DNA of 64,000 nucleotides from an uncultured Pelagibacteraceae bacterium (GTDB lineage: Bacteria; Pseudomonadota; Alphaproteobacteria; Pelagibacterales; Pelagibacteraceae). Made by a program: the position numbers and the translations under genes. The notes under the pieces are model-generated. The model saw only the letters and a list, made by a program, of their open reading frames with translations, was not told where the DNA came from and did not search any database. Shown in pieces: positions 18,813 through 28,149 of the stretch (positions are counted from its first letter, which is position 1; each line of letters starts with the position of its first letter). The DNA is taken from the NCBI GenBank assembly GCA_902579985.1, contig CACHIV010000002.1, positions 1-64,000 on the forward strand, written 5' to 3'.

Positions 18813-19910
18813 TTACTGCGAAATAATATTATAAATATCTTTTTCTCCAATTTTTACAGGATTATTACCAAGTCTTAATAAATTTATGCCTTTTATAATT
18901 TCATCTGAGCTTTGCTTAATATTGATATTTAGTGTTTGGAGATTATCCTCTAATTTTGCTTGTTTTTTTATTAATGATATTTTGGAATTAAAATCATTAA
19001 TTGCTTGCACATCAAATAGGTTAAATATTAAATCAAATCTTTTTTTTAAATCAAAAGAGGTTTCTGATTTATCTTTGTTTTCGTAATTAAACTGAAAAAA
19101 TTTTTCAAAAAATAAGCCTACTGCATGACCATGACTCACATTAAATAAGGAGGTAAAAGGATATGAAACAGCATGGGGTGCAGTTGTTTTTGAAATATTG
19201 ATTGCTTTACCAGCTAAATTTGATGCGATAGCCATTTCAGTTGCATTTTTTAAATTCGGATTATTTAAAAAAGAAATATAGCTGTTTATTGATACTCTTA
19301 AAGATTTAGAGGCGTATTCAACACTTTGATCATTTGATTTTTTAGAAACCAAAGATTCTAAAGCTTGTGCTATAGCATCAAAACCAGCTGAAGCTTTAAT
19401 CTTATTTGGTGCAGAAATTAAAAATTCAGGGATTAGAAAAAAATTATCTGGTATTAATAGTTGGCTTTCAAATGAATGTTTAATGCCATCTAAATAAATA
19501 ACTGCATTTGACGTTACTTCAGCCCCGGAACCTGCTGTTGTTGGTATTACTACTAATTTGCAATATTTTTTTTTAAATGGGTAAGAATAATTCACAATTA
19601 AATCAGCTAAATCAGGTCTCACATCTACAACATTTGCTATCTTTGCATAATCAATTACTGCACCCCCACCTACCGCAAGAATTAAATTTGGTTCAAAATT
19701 TCTTATAGCTTTAATTATTTCAATGAGTTCTTCTAAGATTGGAAGATTTGAATTTTTATAAAAAAATTTTATTTCTTTATTATCTATATCTTTTTTAAAA
19801 AATTTTTCAGCACCAGATGTTATAAAAGATTTTTTTCCACATAATAAAAAAATTTTTTTTAAACTTTTATCATTAATAAATTTTTTTATATCTTCAATTG
19901 AATTTACCAT
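18813..19910 (-). CDS. Iron-containing alcohol dehydrogenase, probable phosphonoacetaldehyde reductase (forms 2-hydroxyethylphosphonate)
   Basis: AVGGGAVIDYAKI, PTTAGSGAEVTSNAVI, GFDAIAQALES, FNVSHGHAVGLFF; immediately downstream of ppd. Confidence 0.82.
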   Translation of the reverse strand: MVNSIEDIKKFINDKSLKKIFLLCGKKSFITSGAEKFFKKDIDNKEIKFFYKNSNLPILEELIEIIKAIRNFEPNLILAVGGGAVIDYAKIANVVDVRPDLADLIVNYSYPFKKKYCKLVVIPTTAGSGAEVTSNAVIYLDGIKHSFESQLLIPDNFFLIPEFLISAPNKIKASAGFDAIAQALESLVSKKSNDQSVEYASKSLRVSINSYISFLNNPNLKNATEMAIASNLAGKAINISKTTAPHAVSYPFTSLFNVSHGHAVGLFFEKFFQFNYENKDKSETSFDLKKRFDLIFNLFDVQAINDFNSKISLIKKQAKLEDNLQTLNINIKQSSDEIIKGINLLRLGNNPVKIGEKDIYNIISQ

Positions 19911-21010
19911 TATTTCATAAATTGGCTCTTAATTTGAATTAAATCTTTAGGTCTTGGTAATTTCTTAATTTTATTATTTGAAACTCTTACTTCTAAAAAA
20001 CTAAGATTTCTTGAATTAATAAAATTATTCAAATTTATTTTTAAATTTTTTTTATTTTTAATAACAAAAAACTTTCTAAAACCTAAACTTTTCGAAAAAT
20101 TTTTTAAATCTATATTTTTTGTATATGTGCTTTGTCCTCCAACAGAATCGTGGATATTATTATTTAATAGAATATATTTTAAATTCTTTTCAGCAAAAGT
20201 TCCTAGTGTTTTTATTGCTCCTAAATGCATTAAAAAAGATCCATCACCATCAATACAGATTATCTTTTTTTTACTTTGTAATGAATAACCAAAAGCTACA
20301 GAAGAGGTGTGGCCCATACCACCAACCATATAAAAATCTTTACTTTTTTTATAGTTATATTTTTGTCTTATGTACATTAATTCTCTTGAGTTAAAACCTG
20401 TGCTTGAGATAATTTTTGTATTTGACTTTATATTTTCTAACAGTGTCTTGAAAAACAACTCTTTATCTAAATTAAAATAATCTTTTTTCTTTATTATTTT
20501 TTTGCTTTTTTCTAAGGTTCCATTTTCAATTAAACAAGCAACTATAGATTTATTTTTTTTTGCAATTTTAATTTGTTTGTCAAATTTTTTAAGATCTTTA
20601 TTTGATCTAATTATAGTGTATTTAATATTTAATAGTTTTAAGATTTTTTCAGTAATTTTTCCTTTTACATTATGTTGAGGCTCATCTTTTAATCTCGGAG
20701 AACCTCTCCATCCTATAATAAGAATCAATGGTATAGAGTAGACTTTATGATGAGCTATTGAAATTAATGGATTTAAAGCATTTGAAAGACCGGAGTTTTG
20801 CATATAAACACAAGGAATTTTTTTGGTTGAGAGATAGTGTCCAATTCCTATTGATACTGCTGATCCTTCATTTGTAGCAATTATATGTGTCTTTTTTTTT
20901 TTATTTTGTAAAAAAACAGAAAGTTCTTTTAAAACACTGTCTGGTACACCTGTAAAAAAGTTACTATTATTTTTTTTAAGAATATTGATTAAAGAACTAA
21001 TCTTAATCAT
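19910..21010 (-). CDS. ppd: Phosphonopyruvate decarboxylase
   Basis: FFTGVPDSVLKEL, ATNEGSAVSIGIGHYL, VYMQNSGLSNALNPL, LIIGWRGSPRLKDEPQHNVKG; GDGSFLMHLG ThDP motif. Confidence 0.93.
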   Translation of the reverse strand: MIKISSLINILKKNNSNFFTGVPDSVLKELSVFLQNKKKKTHIIATNEGSAVSIGIGHYLSTKKIPCVYMQNSGLSNALNPLISIAHHKVYSIPLILIIGWRGSPRLKDEPQHNVKGKITEKILKLLNIKYTIIRSNKDLKKFDKQIKIAKKNKSIVACLIENGTLEKSKKIIKKKDYFNLDKELFFKTLLENIKSNTKIISSTGFNSRELMYIRQKYNYKKSKDFYMVGGMGHTSSVAFGYSLQSKKKIICIDGDGSFLMHLGAIKTLGTFAEKNLKYILLNNNIHDSVGGQSTYTKNIDLKNFSKSLGFRKFFVIKNKKNLKINLNNFINSRNLSFLEVRVSNNKIKKLPRPKDLIQIKSQFMK

Positions 21011-22310
21011 TTTTTATAAGGTTAATGATTTCTTTTATCGGTATTATCTTTTTATCAATTTCAAAAGCCCTTCTTTTTTGTAAAATTGTTTTTGCAGCAT
21101 TTTGCATGGCTGGATAAGCAGCTCTCAAAAGTTGATTTGCATAAATAACTAATTTAAAACCATTCCTAATTAAATCTTTTTCATAAACTTTTGAATAAGT
21201 TGATGGAACTGAAACTAGAGGTATATAATATTTGCTTTTTTTAAAAGCATTTGCAAAAGAAAAAATCTCAGCTGGAGTTTTTTCTTTACTGTGAATTAAT
21301 ATTGCATCAGCACCAGCTTTTGAATAAATCTCTGCTCTATATAAAGCATCTTTTAATCCTTTTCCTAAAATAAAACTCTCGATTCTTGCTATTACAAGAA
21401 AATCATTTGATCTTCTTGCCGAACAAATTTTTTTAATTTTTTTTGCAAAAGTTTGGGGTTTATCTTGTTGTGTGTCACTCTGATTTTTAAATAGAGAATT
21501 TTTCTTTAATCCTATTTTATCTTCCATAATAATGGCAGAGACACCAGATCTTTCCAGAGATCTAATCAAAAATGGTAAATGTTCAAGTTGTCCTCCATTA
21601 TCAGCATCGAAAACTAATGGTTTTGTAGTCACATCCATCATATCATTTAATGATGAAACACGAGCTGAAAAATCTAATGATGAGTTATCAGGTTTTCCCT
21701 TAGTTGCGGAGTCAGTTAAACTTGATGACCACATCCCATCAAACTCAACAGAGGAATTTTTATTTAAAATTTTAAGGTTTTCAATAATAAGACCTGTCAA
21801 TGAATTATGTGACTCTAAGATCCTTACAATTTTTTTTGATAACATTAGTCTTTTTAGTCTTGAAATTCGGTTTTCAGGTAAAGTGGCAATTTCTAAAATT
21901 TTATTTTTAATTTTAGAAGATGAAATATTTTTTGTATATCTAGGTTCTATCAATTTTCCTGACCACTTTTTTAATGTTTTGATAACTTTTGTTCTTATTC
22001 TTTTTCTATTATCATATTTCCAATCATCTCCATGAACCAAGTAATCTGGTTTAATTTTATTTAAATTGTTGATGTAATCATCTGTTGTCTGTGGAACAAC
22101 TTTTGAAACATATTTTAAATTTTTTACTAACAATTCTCTATTTTTATAATTAAGAATTGGAATAGATTTGTATGAGGCAATAGCCTCATCGGTCAAAAGT
22201 CCAACAATAACCTCACCATACTTTTGTGCTATTTTAAGTATATTTATATGACCTTCGTGTAAAAAATCTACAGCAAGAGGAACATAAACTTTTTTTTTAA
22301 ATTTTTTCAT
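21003..22310 (-). CDS. pepM: Phosphoenolpyruvate mutase with N-terminal cytidylyltransferase domain
   Basis: Catalytic motif EDKIGLKKNS (EDKX5NS of PEP mutase) in the C-terminal domain; N-terminal HEGHINIL and ISSSKI nucleotidyltransferase motifs. Confidence 0.93.
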   Translation of the reverse strand: MKKFKKKVYVPLAVDFLHEGHINILKIAQKYGEVIVGLLTDEAIASYKSIPILNYKNRELLVKNLKYVSKVVPQTTDDYINNLNKIKPDYLVHGDDWKYDNRKRIRTKVIKTLKKWSGKLIEPRYTKNISSSKIKNKILEIATLPENRISRLKRLMLSKKIVRILESHNSLTGLIIENLKILNKNSSVEFDGMWSSSLTDSATKGKPDNSSLDFSARVSSLNDMMDVTTKPLVFDADNGGQLEHLPFLIRSLERSGVSAIIMEDKIGLKKNSLFKNQSDTQQDKPQTFAKKIKKICSARRSNDFLVIARIESFILGKGLKDALYRAEIYSKAGADAILIHSKEKTPAEIFSFANAFKKSKYYIPLVSVPSTYSKVYEKDLIRNGFKLVIYANQLLRAAYPAMQNAAKTILQKRRAFEIDKKIIPIKEIINLIKND

Positions 22311-22740
22311 ATAATGATTTTTTTAATTTTGATGAAGAAATGCCCCTAGTATATGGAAATTCTAATACTTTACCACTCCATTTTTTCATAGTTTTTATCA
22401 ATCTTAATCTAACATTTGATTGAATATTTTTTTTCCAATCAGTGCCGTGAACAAAATAATCAAATTTATAAAACTTAGAATACTCAACATATTTAAGTCC
22501 ATCTATTGGGATAATTTTATCAATACATTTTATTTGGGACAATATTTTTTTTCTATTTGAGAATTTAATTAAAGGTTTCCTTTTTTTATATCTTTTAATA
22601 CCATTATCTGTCATTAAACCTACGATTACGGTACCATATTTTTTTGCTTTTAATAGAATATTTATATGCCCATAATGAAATAAATCTGCTGCCATTGGCA
22701 CAAAAACAAAGGGTCTTGGAAAATTTTTTAAAGACTTCAT
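22297..22740 (-). CDS. Stand-alone cytidylyltransferase-like protein, paralogous to the N-terminus of PepM
   Basis: HYGHINILLKAKKYGTVIVGLMTD ... KKWSGKVLEFPYTRGISSSKL, closely parallel to the PepM N-terminus. Confidence 0.88.
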   Translation of the reverse strand: MKSLKNFPRPFVFVPMAADLFHYGHINILLKAKKYGTVIVGLMTDNGIKRYKKRKPLIKFSNRKKILSQIKCIDKIIPIDGLKYVEYSKFYKFDYFVHGTDWKKNIQSNVRLRLIKTMKKWSGKVLEFPYTRGISSSKLKKSLYEKI

Positions 22741-22796
22741 TTTAAAATAACTAAATCATTTTATATATATTTTATAAAAAAAAGCTATATAAATAG

Positions 22797-24101
22797 ATGA
22801 TGGTCTCAAATATTAAACTTAGAAAAGTATTGAATGATTTAAAAAGACGTCCTGAAGATGCAGCAAAAGATTTAAAAATAAGTGTAACAAAAATTAATAA
22901 TATTCTTTCAAATAAATCTAAACTTGATTTTAAGACAATTAGTCGTGCAGTAAAAATATGGCCAATAAATTATGGAGATTTTTTTTCTTTTTATGATGAT
23001 GCGAAACTAGGTTTTAAAATTATGAGACATAATGAGTCAGAAAAATCAAAACGTATTATGAAAAGAGGAGGCAAACCATATTATTTATATAAAGATACAG
23101 TTATGAGTAAATTATCACCGTTTAGACCTGAATTGATTACCGAATTAGAAGTAGTTGCAAATGATAGTCCTAAAAATTCTAAAGTTAGATTTAATAATGG
23201 TCATTTTCTTCATCAATTTACCTATTTTATAGGTCCGGTAAATTTTTATTATATTGAAAAAAATAGAAAAAAAGTTGCAAAAATGAACACTGGAGACTCT
23301 ATGTATATTAGCCCGTATGTTTGTCACTCATTTACAACAAGAAAAAATAAAAAAAAGTTGTTAGGAAAAATTTTGGCATTAACATATTCAGATAAGCTTG
23401 ATAATGAAACTTTAAATGAAATAACAGCTCTAGGTTTTAATATCACAAAAAAATACAAGATAAATTTAAAAGATCATAAAACCGCATTTTGGTCAAACAT
23501 AGAAAATTTTTTTAAAAATTCATCTATAACATTTAAAGAATTTAAAAGAAATACTTCAATAGATTTAGATAAAATAAAAAAATCAAAAAAAATACCTTCA
23601 GAAAAAATAATTAAAAAAATCTCACATAATTTAAAATTAAATTATCGAGATTTATTCCCACCAAATAATACTTTGGAAGTAAAAATACAAAAATATTCTA
23701 ATTGTAAAAATTGGTTTTATCCTTCAATGAAGAAGAAAGATTATTTATTCAAAGAACTCACTAATATACCTCAATTACCTTTTTCAAGAGGCTATGAATT
23801 AACTTTACTAAATGAAAAAAAACATAAAAGTTTTTTAGATGTGCCATCTCATCAGTACATTTATAATTTAGGAACTACTAAAATCAATTTCATTATAAAT
23901 GGAAAAAAAGGCTATCTTAACCCATCTGACTCCATCTATATAAAACCAAATAATAAACATATTTTTTATAAAAAAGGTAAATTGTTGATTTTAAGACTTG
24001 GAGGAAGGATATCTGGTGATAGTTTGTATCAACTATCTATGATATCAGAAAAAAATCTGAAAAAAACTATTGATGACAATAGACCTTGGTTTAACAAATA
24101 A
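22797..24101 (+). CDS. mpnS: HEPD/MPnS-family cupin dioxygenase with N-terminal HTH, probable methylphosphonate synthase
   Basis: N-terminal XRE-like helix, cupin with H136-x3-Q140 and H177 (NNGHFLHQFTYFIG ... MYISPYVCHSF); Ile at the position where HEPD carries Glu; adjacent to pepM, ppd and Fe-ADH. Confidence 0.82.
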   Translation: MMVSNIKLRKVLNDLKRRPEDAAKDLKISVTKINNILSNKSKLDFKTISRAVKIWPINYGDFFSFYDDAKLGFKIMRHNESEKSKRIMKRGGKPYYLYKDTVMSKLSPFRPELITELEVVANDSPKNSKVRFNNGHFLHQFTYFIGPVNFYYIEKNRKKVAKMNTGDSMYISPYVCHSFTTRKNKKKLLGKILALTYSDKLDNETLNEITALGFNITKKYKINLKDHKTAFWSNIENFFKNSSITFKEFKRNTSIDLDKIKKSKKIPSEKIIKKISHNLKLNYRDLFPPNNTLEVKIQKYSNCKNWFYPSMKKKDYLFKELTNIPQLPFSRGYELTLLNEKKHKSFLDVPSHQYIYNLGTTKINFIINGKKGYLNPSDSIYIKPNNKHIFYKKGKLLILRLGGRISGDSLYQLSMISEKNLKKTIDDNRPWFNK

Positions 24102-24107
24102 ATTTAT

Positions 24108-25223
24108 CTAATTAAATATTTTGGAAAAATTATCATCAAAAAATTTTACTGTTTTTCCATAATTATAAAAATTTTCATTCAAAAATTTGTCAATTTCATT
24201 TTTTTTAAATTCTAATATAGATTTATTGATTACATAATTAATGTTATTAATTTGATCGGTATAAATTTTGTAACCAAATTTGTTTTTAACTAAGTCATCG
24301 ATTGTGTTTAAATTTTTATACATATCAAATTTTTCATTATGTATTTTATCAAACTCACCATAGTAAATAGCGGGCCTTTTAAATATTAACATATATTCTA
24401 TTGATATACCTGAATTATCAGTAATTAAGCATTTGGCTTTTGTAAGTGCTTCGAAATTACCAGCAAAATCATCAAAAATAAAATTATCACCATGAAATTT
24501 TTTTTTATAAAAACTCATTAATTTTTTTGATCTTTTAATGGTTTCAGGATGTGGTCTAAATCTCACCTTATGTCCATCGTCTAATAGTTTTTCTATAATT
24601 TTTTCAAAATCTTCATTAATAAAATTTTTTTTATCTTTATTCCATGACGGAGCAACTAGAATCTCATTATTATCTGAATTAATTTTATCAATTTTTCTTG
24701 TTAAATAATCAAAGTAAAAAAAACCAGTTTTAATTAATCTTTTTTTTTTTAAATTTTCAATTGATTCTCTTTGTTGAATTTCTCTTATTTGATAATCTCC
24801 ATTACATAATATTGTATCATAATTATCAAAAGCAGCTGAGGTATAAATTTTAGTAGTACTTACAGCACCATGAAAATAATAGATATAATTCTTAACAAAC
24901 TTATTTTTTTTTATTATTGAGTTATTCAAATCTGTCAAAGTCATAAACAAATTTTCAACGGAAACGCTGGTGAAGAAATATTGTAATAAAAATCCACTAC
25001 TAATATGAACATTTATTACATCTAAATTATTAATCTTATCTTCTGCATCAGAGGAAACATAATAAACTTCGCCAGGAAATTTTTTGGCTAAATATTCAAT
25101 AATTAAATATCCAAATTTTAGATATGATTTGCTCTCAGAATAAAATAAAAATTTTGGTTTTATTTGATTAATTTTATTTATGGTTTTAAATATAAGAAAA
25201 AATTCTTTAATTTTTTTCAACAT
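24108..25223 (-). CDS. CDP-glycerol glycerophosphotransferase-like (TagB/TagF-type) protein
   Basis: FHGAVSTTKIYTSAAFDNYDTILCNGDYQ, VRFRPHP, CLITDNSGISIEYMLIFKRPAIYY. Confidence 0.75.
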   Translation of the reverse strand: MLKKIKEFFLIFKTINKINQIKPKFLFYSESKSYLKFGYLIIEYLAKKFPGEVYYVSSDAEDKINNLDVINVHISSGFLLQYFFTSVSVENLFMTLTDLNNSIIKKNKFVKNYIYYFHGAVSTTKIYTSAAFDNYDTILCNGDYQIREIQQRESIENLKKKRLIKTGFFYFDYLTRKIDKINSDNNEILVAPSWNKDKKNFINEDFEKIIEKLLDDGHKVRFRPHPETIKRSKKLMSFYKKKFHGDNFIFDDFAGNFEALTKAKCLITDNSGISIEYMLIFKRPAIYYGEFDKIHNEKFDMYKNLNTIDDLVKNKFGYKIYTDQINNINYVINKSILEFKKNEIDKFLNENFYNYGKTVKFFDDNFSKIFN

Positions 25224-25240
25224 ATATCATCTATATTTAT

Positions 25241-26431
25241 TTACCTTATTCTCCCATAAGCATCTTCGTATCTTATTATATCAGTTTCCTTCAAAATTGA
25301 TCCTACCTGAGCTTCAATAATTTTTACTGGTTTTTTATAAGGATTTTCTATTCTATGAACAGCACCTAATGGAATAAAGATGGTTTCATCAGGTTTCATT
25401 GTAAAATATTTCTTATTTAAGGTAATTTTAGGTTTACCATGAGTAACTACCCAGTGCTCAGCCCTATGATGATGTTTTTGAAGGCTTAGTATACCTTTTG
25501 GTTTTACATATAATTCTTTAATCAAGAATTCTTTACCATTAAATAAATTAACATAACTACCCCAAGGTCTGTGGAATACATTTTTCTTTTTAAAATAATG
25601 TCTCTTATTTCGTCCATACATCTTACAGATTTCTTTCCAAGATCCTAAATCAGACCAAGGAATATCTAATTTAATCGCATTAATTTCCTTTGTTTTTTCT
25701 AATATTGCATAGTCAAAAGACTTAGCTGTTGCTTTGGTAAACGCTTGTTTGTTTAAATAATACACATTACTTTTATATTTTGCTTTTGTTACAGCTTTGT
25801 TACAGCTTCGGTAAATATTTGGTTGGTATTTCTTAAAATTATTAATAATTGAATCTTTTCTTAAATAAAACATTCCAGAATTCCAATAGCCTTTTTTACT
25901 AATTATTTGTTTAGCTTTTGTCTCTTTAGGTTTTTCTACAAATTTAGATACTTTGGTATTTTTTGTTAAAAAATAACCAAATTCGCTTGAGGGCATTTTA
26001 GGTTTGATCCCAAAAATAAAGATATTATTTTGAGTTAATTTCTTTTGGTTTTTTTTAATAGCTTTATTGAATAAACCAACCTTCTCTATTAAATGATCAG
26101 CTGCTAAAAACATTAATGGTTGTTCGTTTGAAATATCCTTTATTAATGCCGTACTTAATATAGCTGGTGCGGTATTTCTTTTTGCTGGCTCTAAAACTAT
26201 CTTGAATTGTCTTATTTTGTGTTTCTTTAAGTGTTGTTTAACTTGTTTTAGATATTTTGCATTAGTACTTATAATTGGAGCATCAAATATAGATGCTTTA
26301 ACTCTCTCTAAAGTTTTGCCTAATAAAGTCCAATTACCAAAATCTATAAACTGTTTAGCTTGATGTTTTTTGGCATTCGGCCAAAGTCTGGTTCCTGCTC
26401 CACCACATAAGATGACTGGGCGAATTTTCAT
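25241..26431 (-). CDS. manC: Mannose-1-phosphate guanylyltransferase / mannose-6-phosphate isomerase
   Basis: VILCGGAGTRLWP, FLAADHLI, FVEKP, WNSGMFYLRKD; C-terminal cupin RPWGSYVNL...LQKHHHRAEHWVV. Confidence 0.9.
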   Translation of the reverse strand: MKIRPVILCGGAGTRLWPNAKKHQAKQFIDFGNWTLLGKTLERVKASIFDAPIISTNAKYLKQVKQHLKKHKIRQFKIVLEPAKRNTAPAILSTALIKDISNEQPLMFLAADHLIEKVGLFNKAIKKNQKKLTQNNIFIFGIKPKMPSSEFGYFLTKNTKVSKFVEKPKETKAKQIISKKGYWNSGMFYLRKDSIINNFKKYQPNIYRSCNKAVTKAKYKSNVYYLNKQAFTKATAKSFDYAILEKTKEINAIKLDIPWSDLGSWKEICKMYGRNKRHYFKKKNVFHRPWGSYVNLFNGKEFLIKELYVKPKGILSLQKHHHRAEHWVVTHGKPKITLNKKYFTMKPDETIFIPLGAVHRIENPYKKPVKIIEAQVGSILKETDIIRYEDAYGRIR

Positions 26432-28149
26432 TAAATTTTTGAGTAATCCTTAACTTCTTTTTTCTTACCTGGATGTGTAGGTGCACCCAAATAAGCAGGT
26501 CCGACAGTTTGAGCATATTTCCAAAGTGTTCCTGATCCAAAATCAGATTTTCTAGCCTTCCATTTTCTTTTTCTTGAAGCTAATTGAGCTCTGGTTAATC
26601 TAACATTTATTGTTCCTTTTTTAGCATCGATATCAATCGTATCTCCATTACGTAAAAGCGCTATAGGGCCACCTAAAGCTGCCTCTGGACCAACATGTCC
26701 TACACAAAAACCTCTTGTTGCTCCTGAAAACCTTCCATCAGTTATTAGTGCAACTTTTTCTCCTTTACCTTGGCCATAAATCGCACCAGTGGTTGATAAC
26801 ATTTCTCTCATTCCTGGTCCACCAACTGGTCCTTCATATCTAATAATAATTACATCACCATCTTTATATTTTCTACTTTGAACTGCTTTCATTGCGCTTT
26901 CTTCATTATCAAAGCATCTTGCTCTTCCAGTAAATTGAAGTTTTTTAAGTCCAGCGATTTTAACAATTCCACCTTCAGGTGCTAAATTACCTTTTAATCC
27001 TACAACACCTCCATCTGGCGACAAAGGTCTATTGTAAGCTCTTAAAACTTTTTGTTTTGGATTAAACTTTATTCCTTTTAAATTTTCTTTCATTGTTTTT
27101 CCTGTAACTGTCATACAGTTTCCATGAATGTATCCACCATCATAAAGAGTTTTTAAAAGCATAGGTACACCACCAGCTAACCACATATCTTTTGCAACAT
27201 ATTTTCCACCTGGTTTTAAATCAGCAAGATAAGGTGTTCTTTTAAATATTTTTGCAACATCCATTAAATCAAATTTAATTCCAGCTTCGTTTGCAATTGC
27301 TGGTAAATGTAGTGCAGCATTTGTTGATCCACCAGTTGCAGCAACAATCGTTGCAGCATTTTCTAATGCCTTTCTGGTAACAATATCTCTTGGTTTTATT
27401 TTTTTTGCCAATAATTCCATTACCATACGACCACTTGCTTTTGCATACTTATCTCGTTCTTCATATGGTGCTGGTGTTCCAGCTGAATAAGGTAGTGCTA
27501 AACCAATGGCCTCTGATACACAAGCCATAGTGTTTGCAGTAAATTGACCACCACAAGCGCCTGCAGTTGGACAAGCAACTAACTCTAATTTTCTTAATTC
27601 TTTTGCAGACATTTGACCTGAAGAATGTTTTCCAACTGCTTCAAAAACGTCCACAACAGTTACATCTTTACCTTTGTATTTACCTGGAAGTATTGATCCT
27701 CCATAAATAAAAACACTTGGAACATTTAATCGAACCATTGACATCATTAAACCAGGCAAAGATTTATCACAACCTGCGATACCTACTAGGGCATCATAAC
27801 AATGCCCTCTTACAGTTAATTCAGCACTATCTGCAATTACTTCTCTGGAGATTAATGAGGATTTCATCCCTTCATGACCCATAGCTATACCATCGGTAAC
27901 TGTAATAGTACAAAATTCTCTTGGTGTTCCTCCAGATGCTCTCACACCTTTTTTAACTGATTGAGCTTGTCTCATTAAAGCAATGTTACATGGGGCAGCT
28001 TCGTTCCAAGTAGATACAACTCCTACAAAAGGTTTGGAAACATCTTTTTCGGTTTCTCCCATAGCATAATAAAAAGATCTATGTGGAGCTCTATCCGCAC
28101 CTAGAGATGTATGTCTACTTGGTAATTTTTTTTTGTTAAACTTCCGCAT
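26431..28149 (-). CDS. ilvD: Dihydroxy-acid dehydratase
   Basis: [61 protein letters not shown]. Confidence 0.95.
   Translation of the reverse strand: MRKFNKKKLPSRHTSLGADRAPHRSFYYAMGETEKDVSKPFVGVVSTWNEAAPCNIALMRQAQSVKKGVRASGGTPREFCTITVTDGIAMGHEGMKSSLISREVIADSAELTVRGHCYDALVGIAGCDKSLPGLMMSMVRLNVPSVFIYGGSILPGKYKGKDVTVVDVFEAVGKHSSGQMSAKELRKLELVACPTAGACGGQFTANTMACVSEAIGLALPYSAGTPAPYEERDKYAKASGRMVMELLAKKIKPRDIVTRKALENAATIVAATGGSTNAALHLPAIANEAGIKFDLMDVAKIFKRTPYLADLKPGGKYVAKDMWLAGGVPMLLKTLYDGGYIHGNCMTVTGKTMKENLKGIKFNPKQKVLRAYNRPLSPDGGVVGLKGNLAPEGGIVKIAGLKKLQFTGRARCFDNEESAMKAVQSRKYKDGDVIIIRYEGPVGGPGMREMLSTTGAIYGQGKGEKVALITDGRFSGATRGFCVGHVGPEAALGGPIALLRNGDTIDIDAKKGTINVRLTRAQLASRKRKWKARKSDFGSGTLWKYAQTVGPAYLGAPTHPGKKKEVKDYSKI

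Noticed and set aside
23145-23327. 60-aa minus-strand ORF inside mpnS
   Set aside because: Antisense to the MPnS cupin core; no recognisable motif.
26355-26540. 61-aa minus-strand ORF across the manC/ilvD junction
   Set aside because: Out of frame overlap of two strong CDSs.
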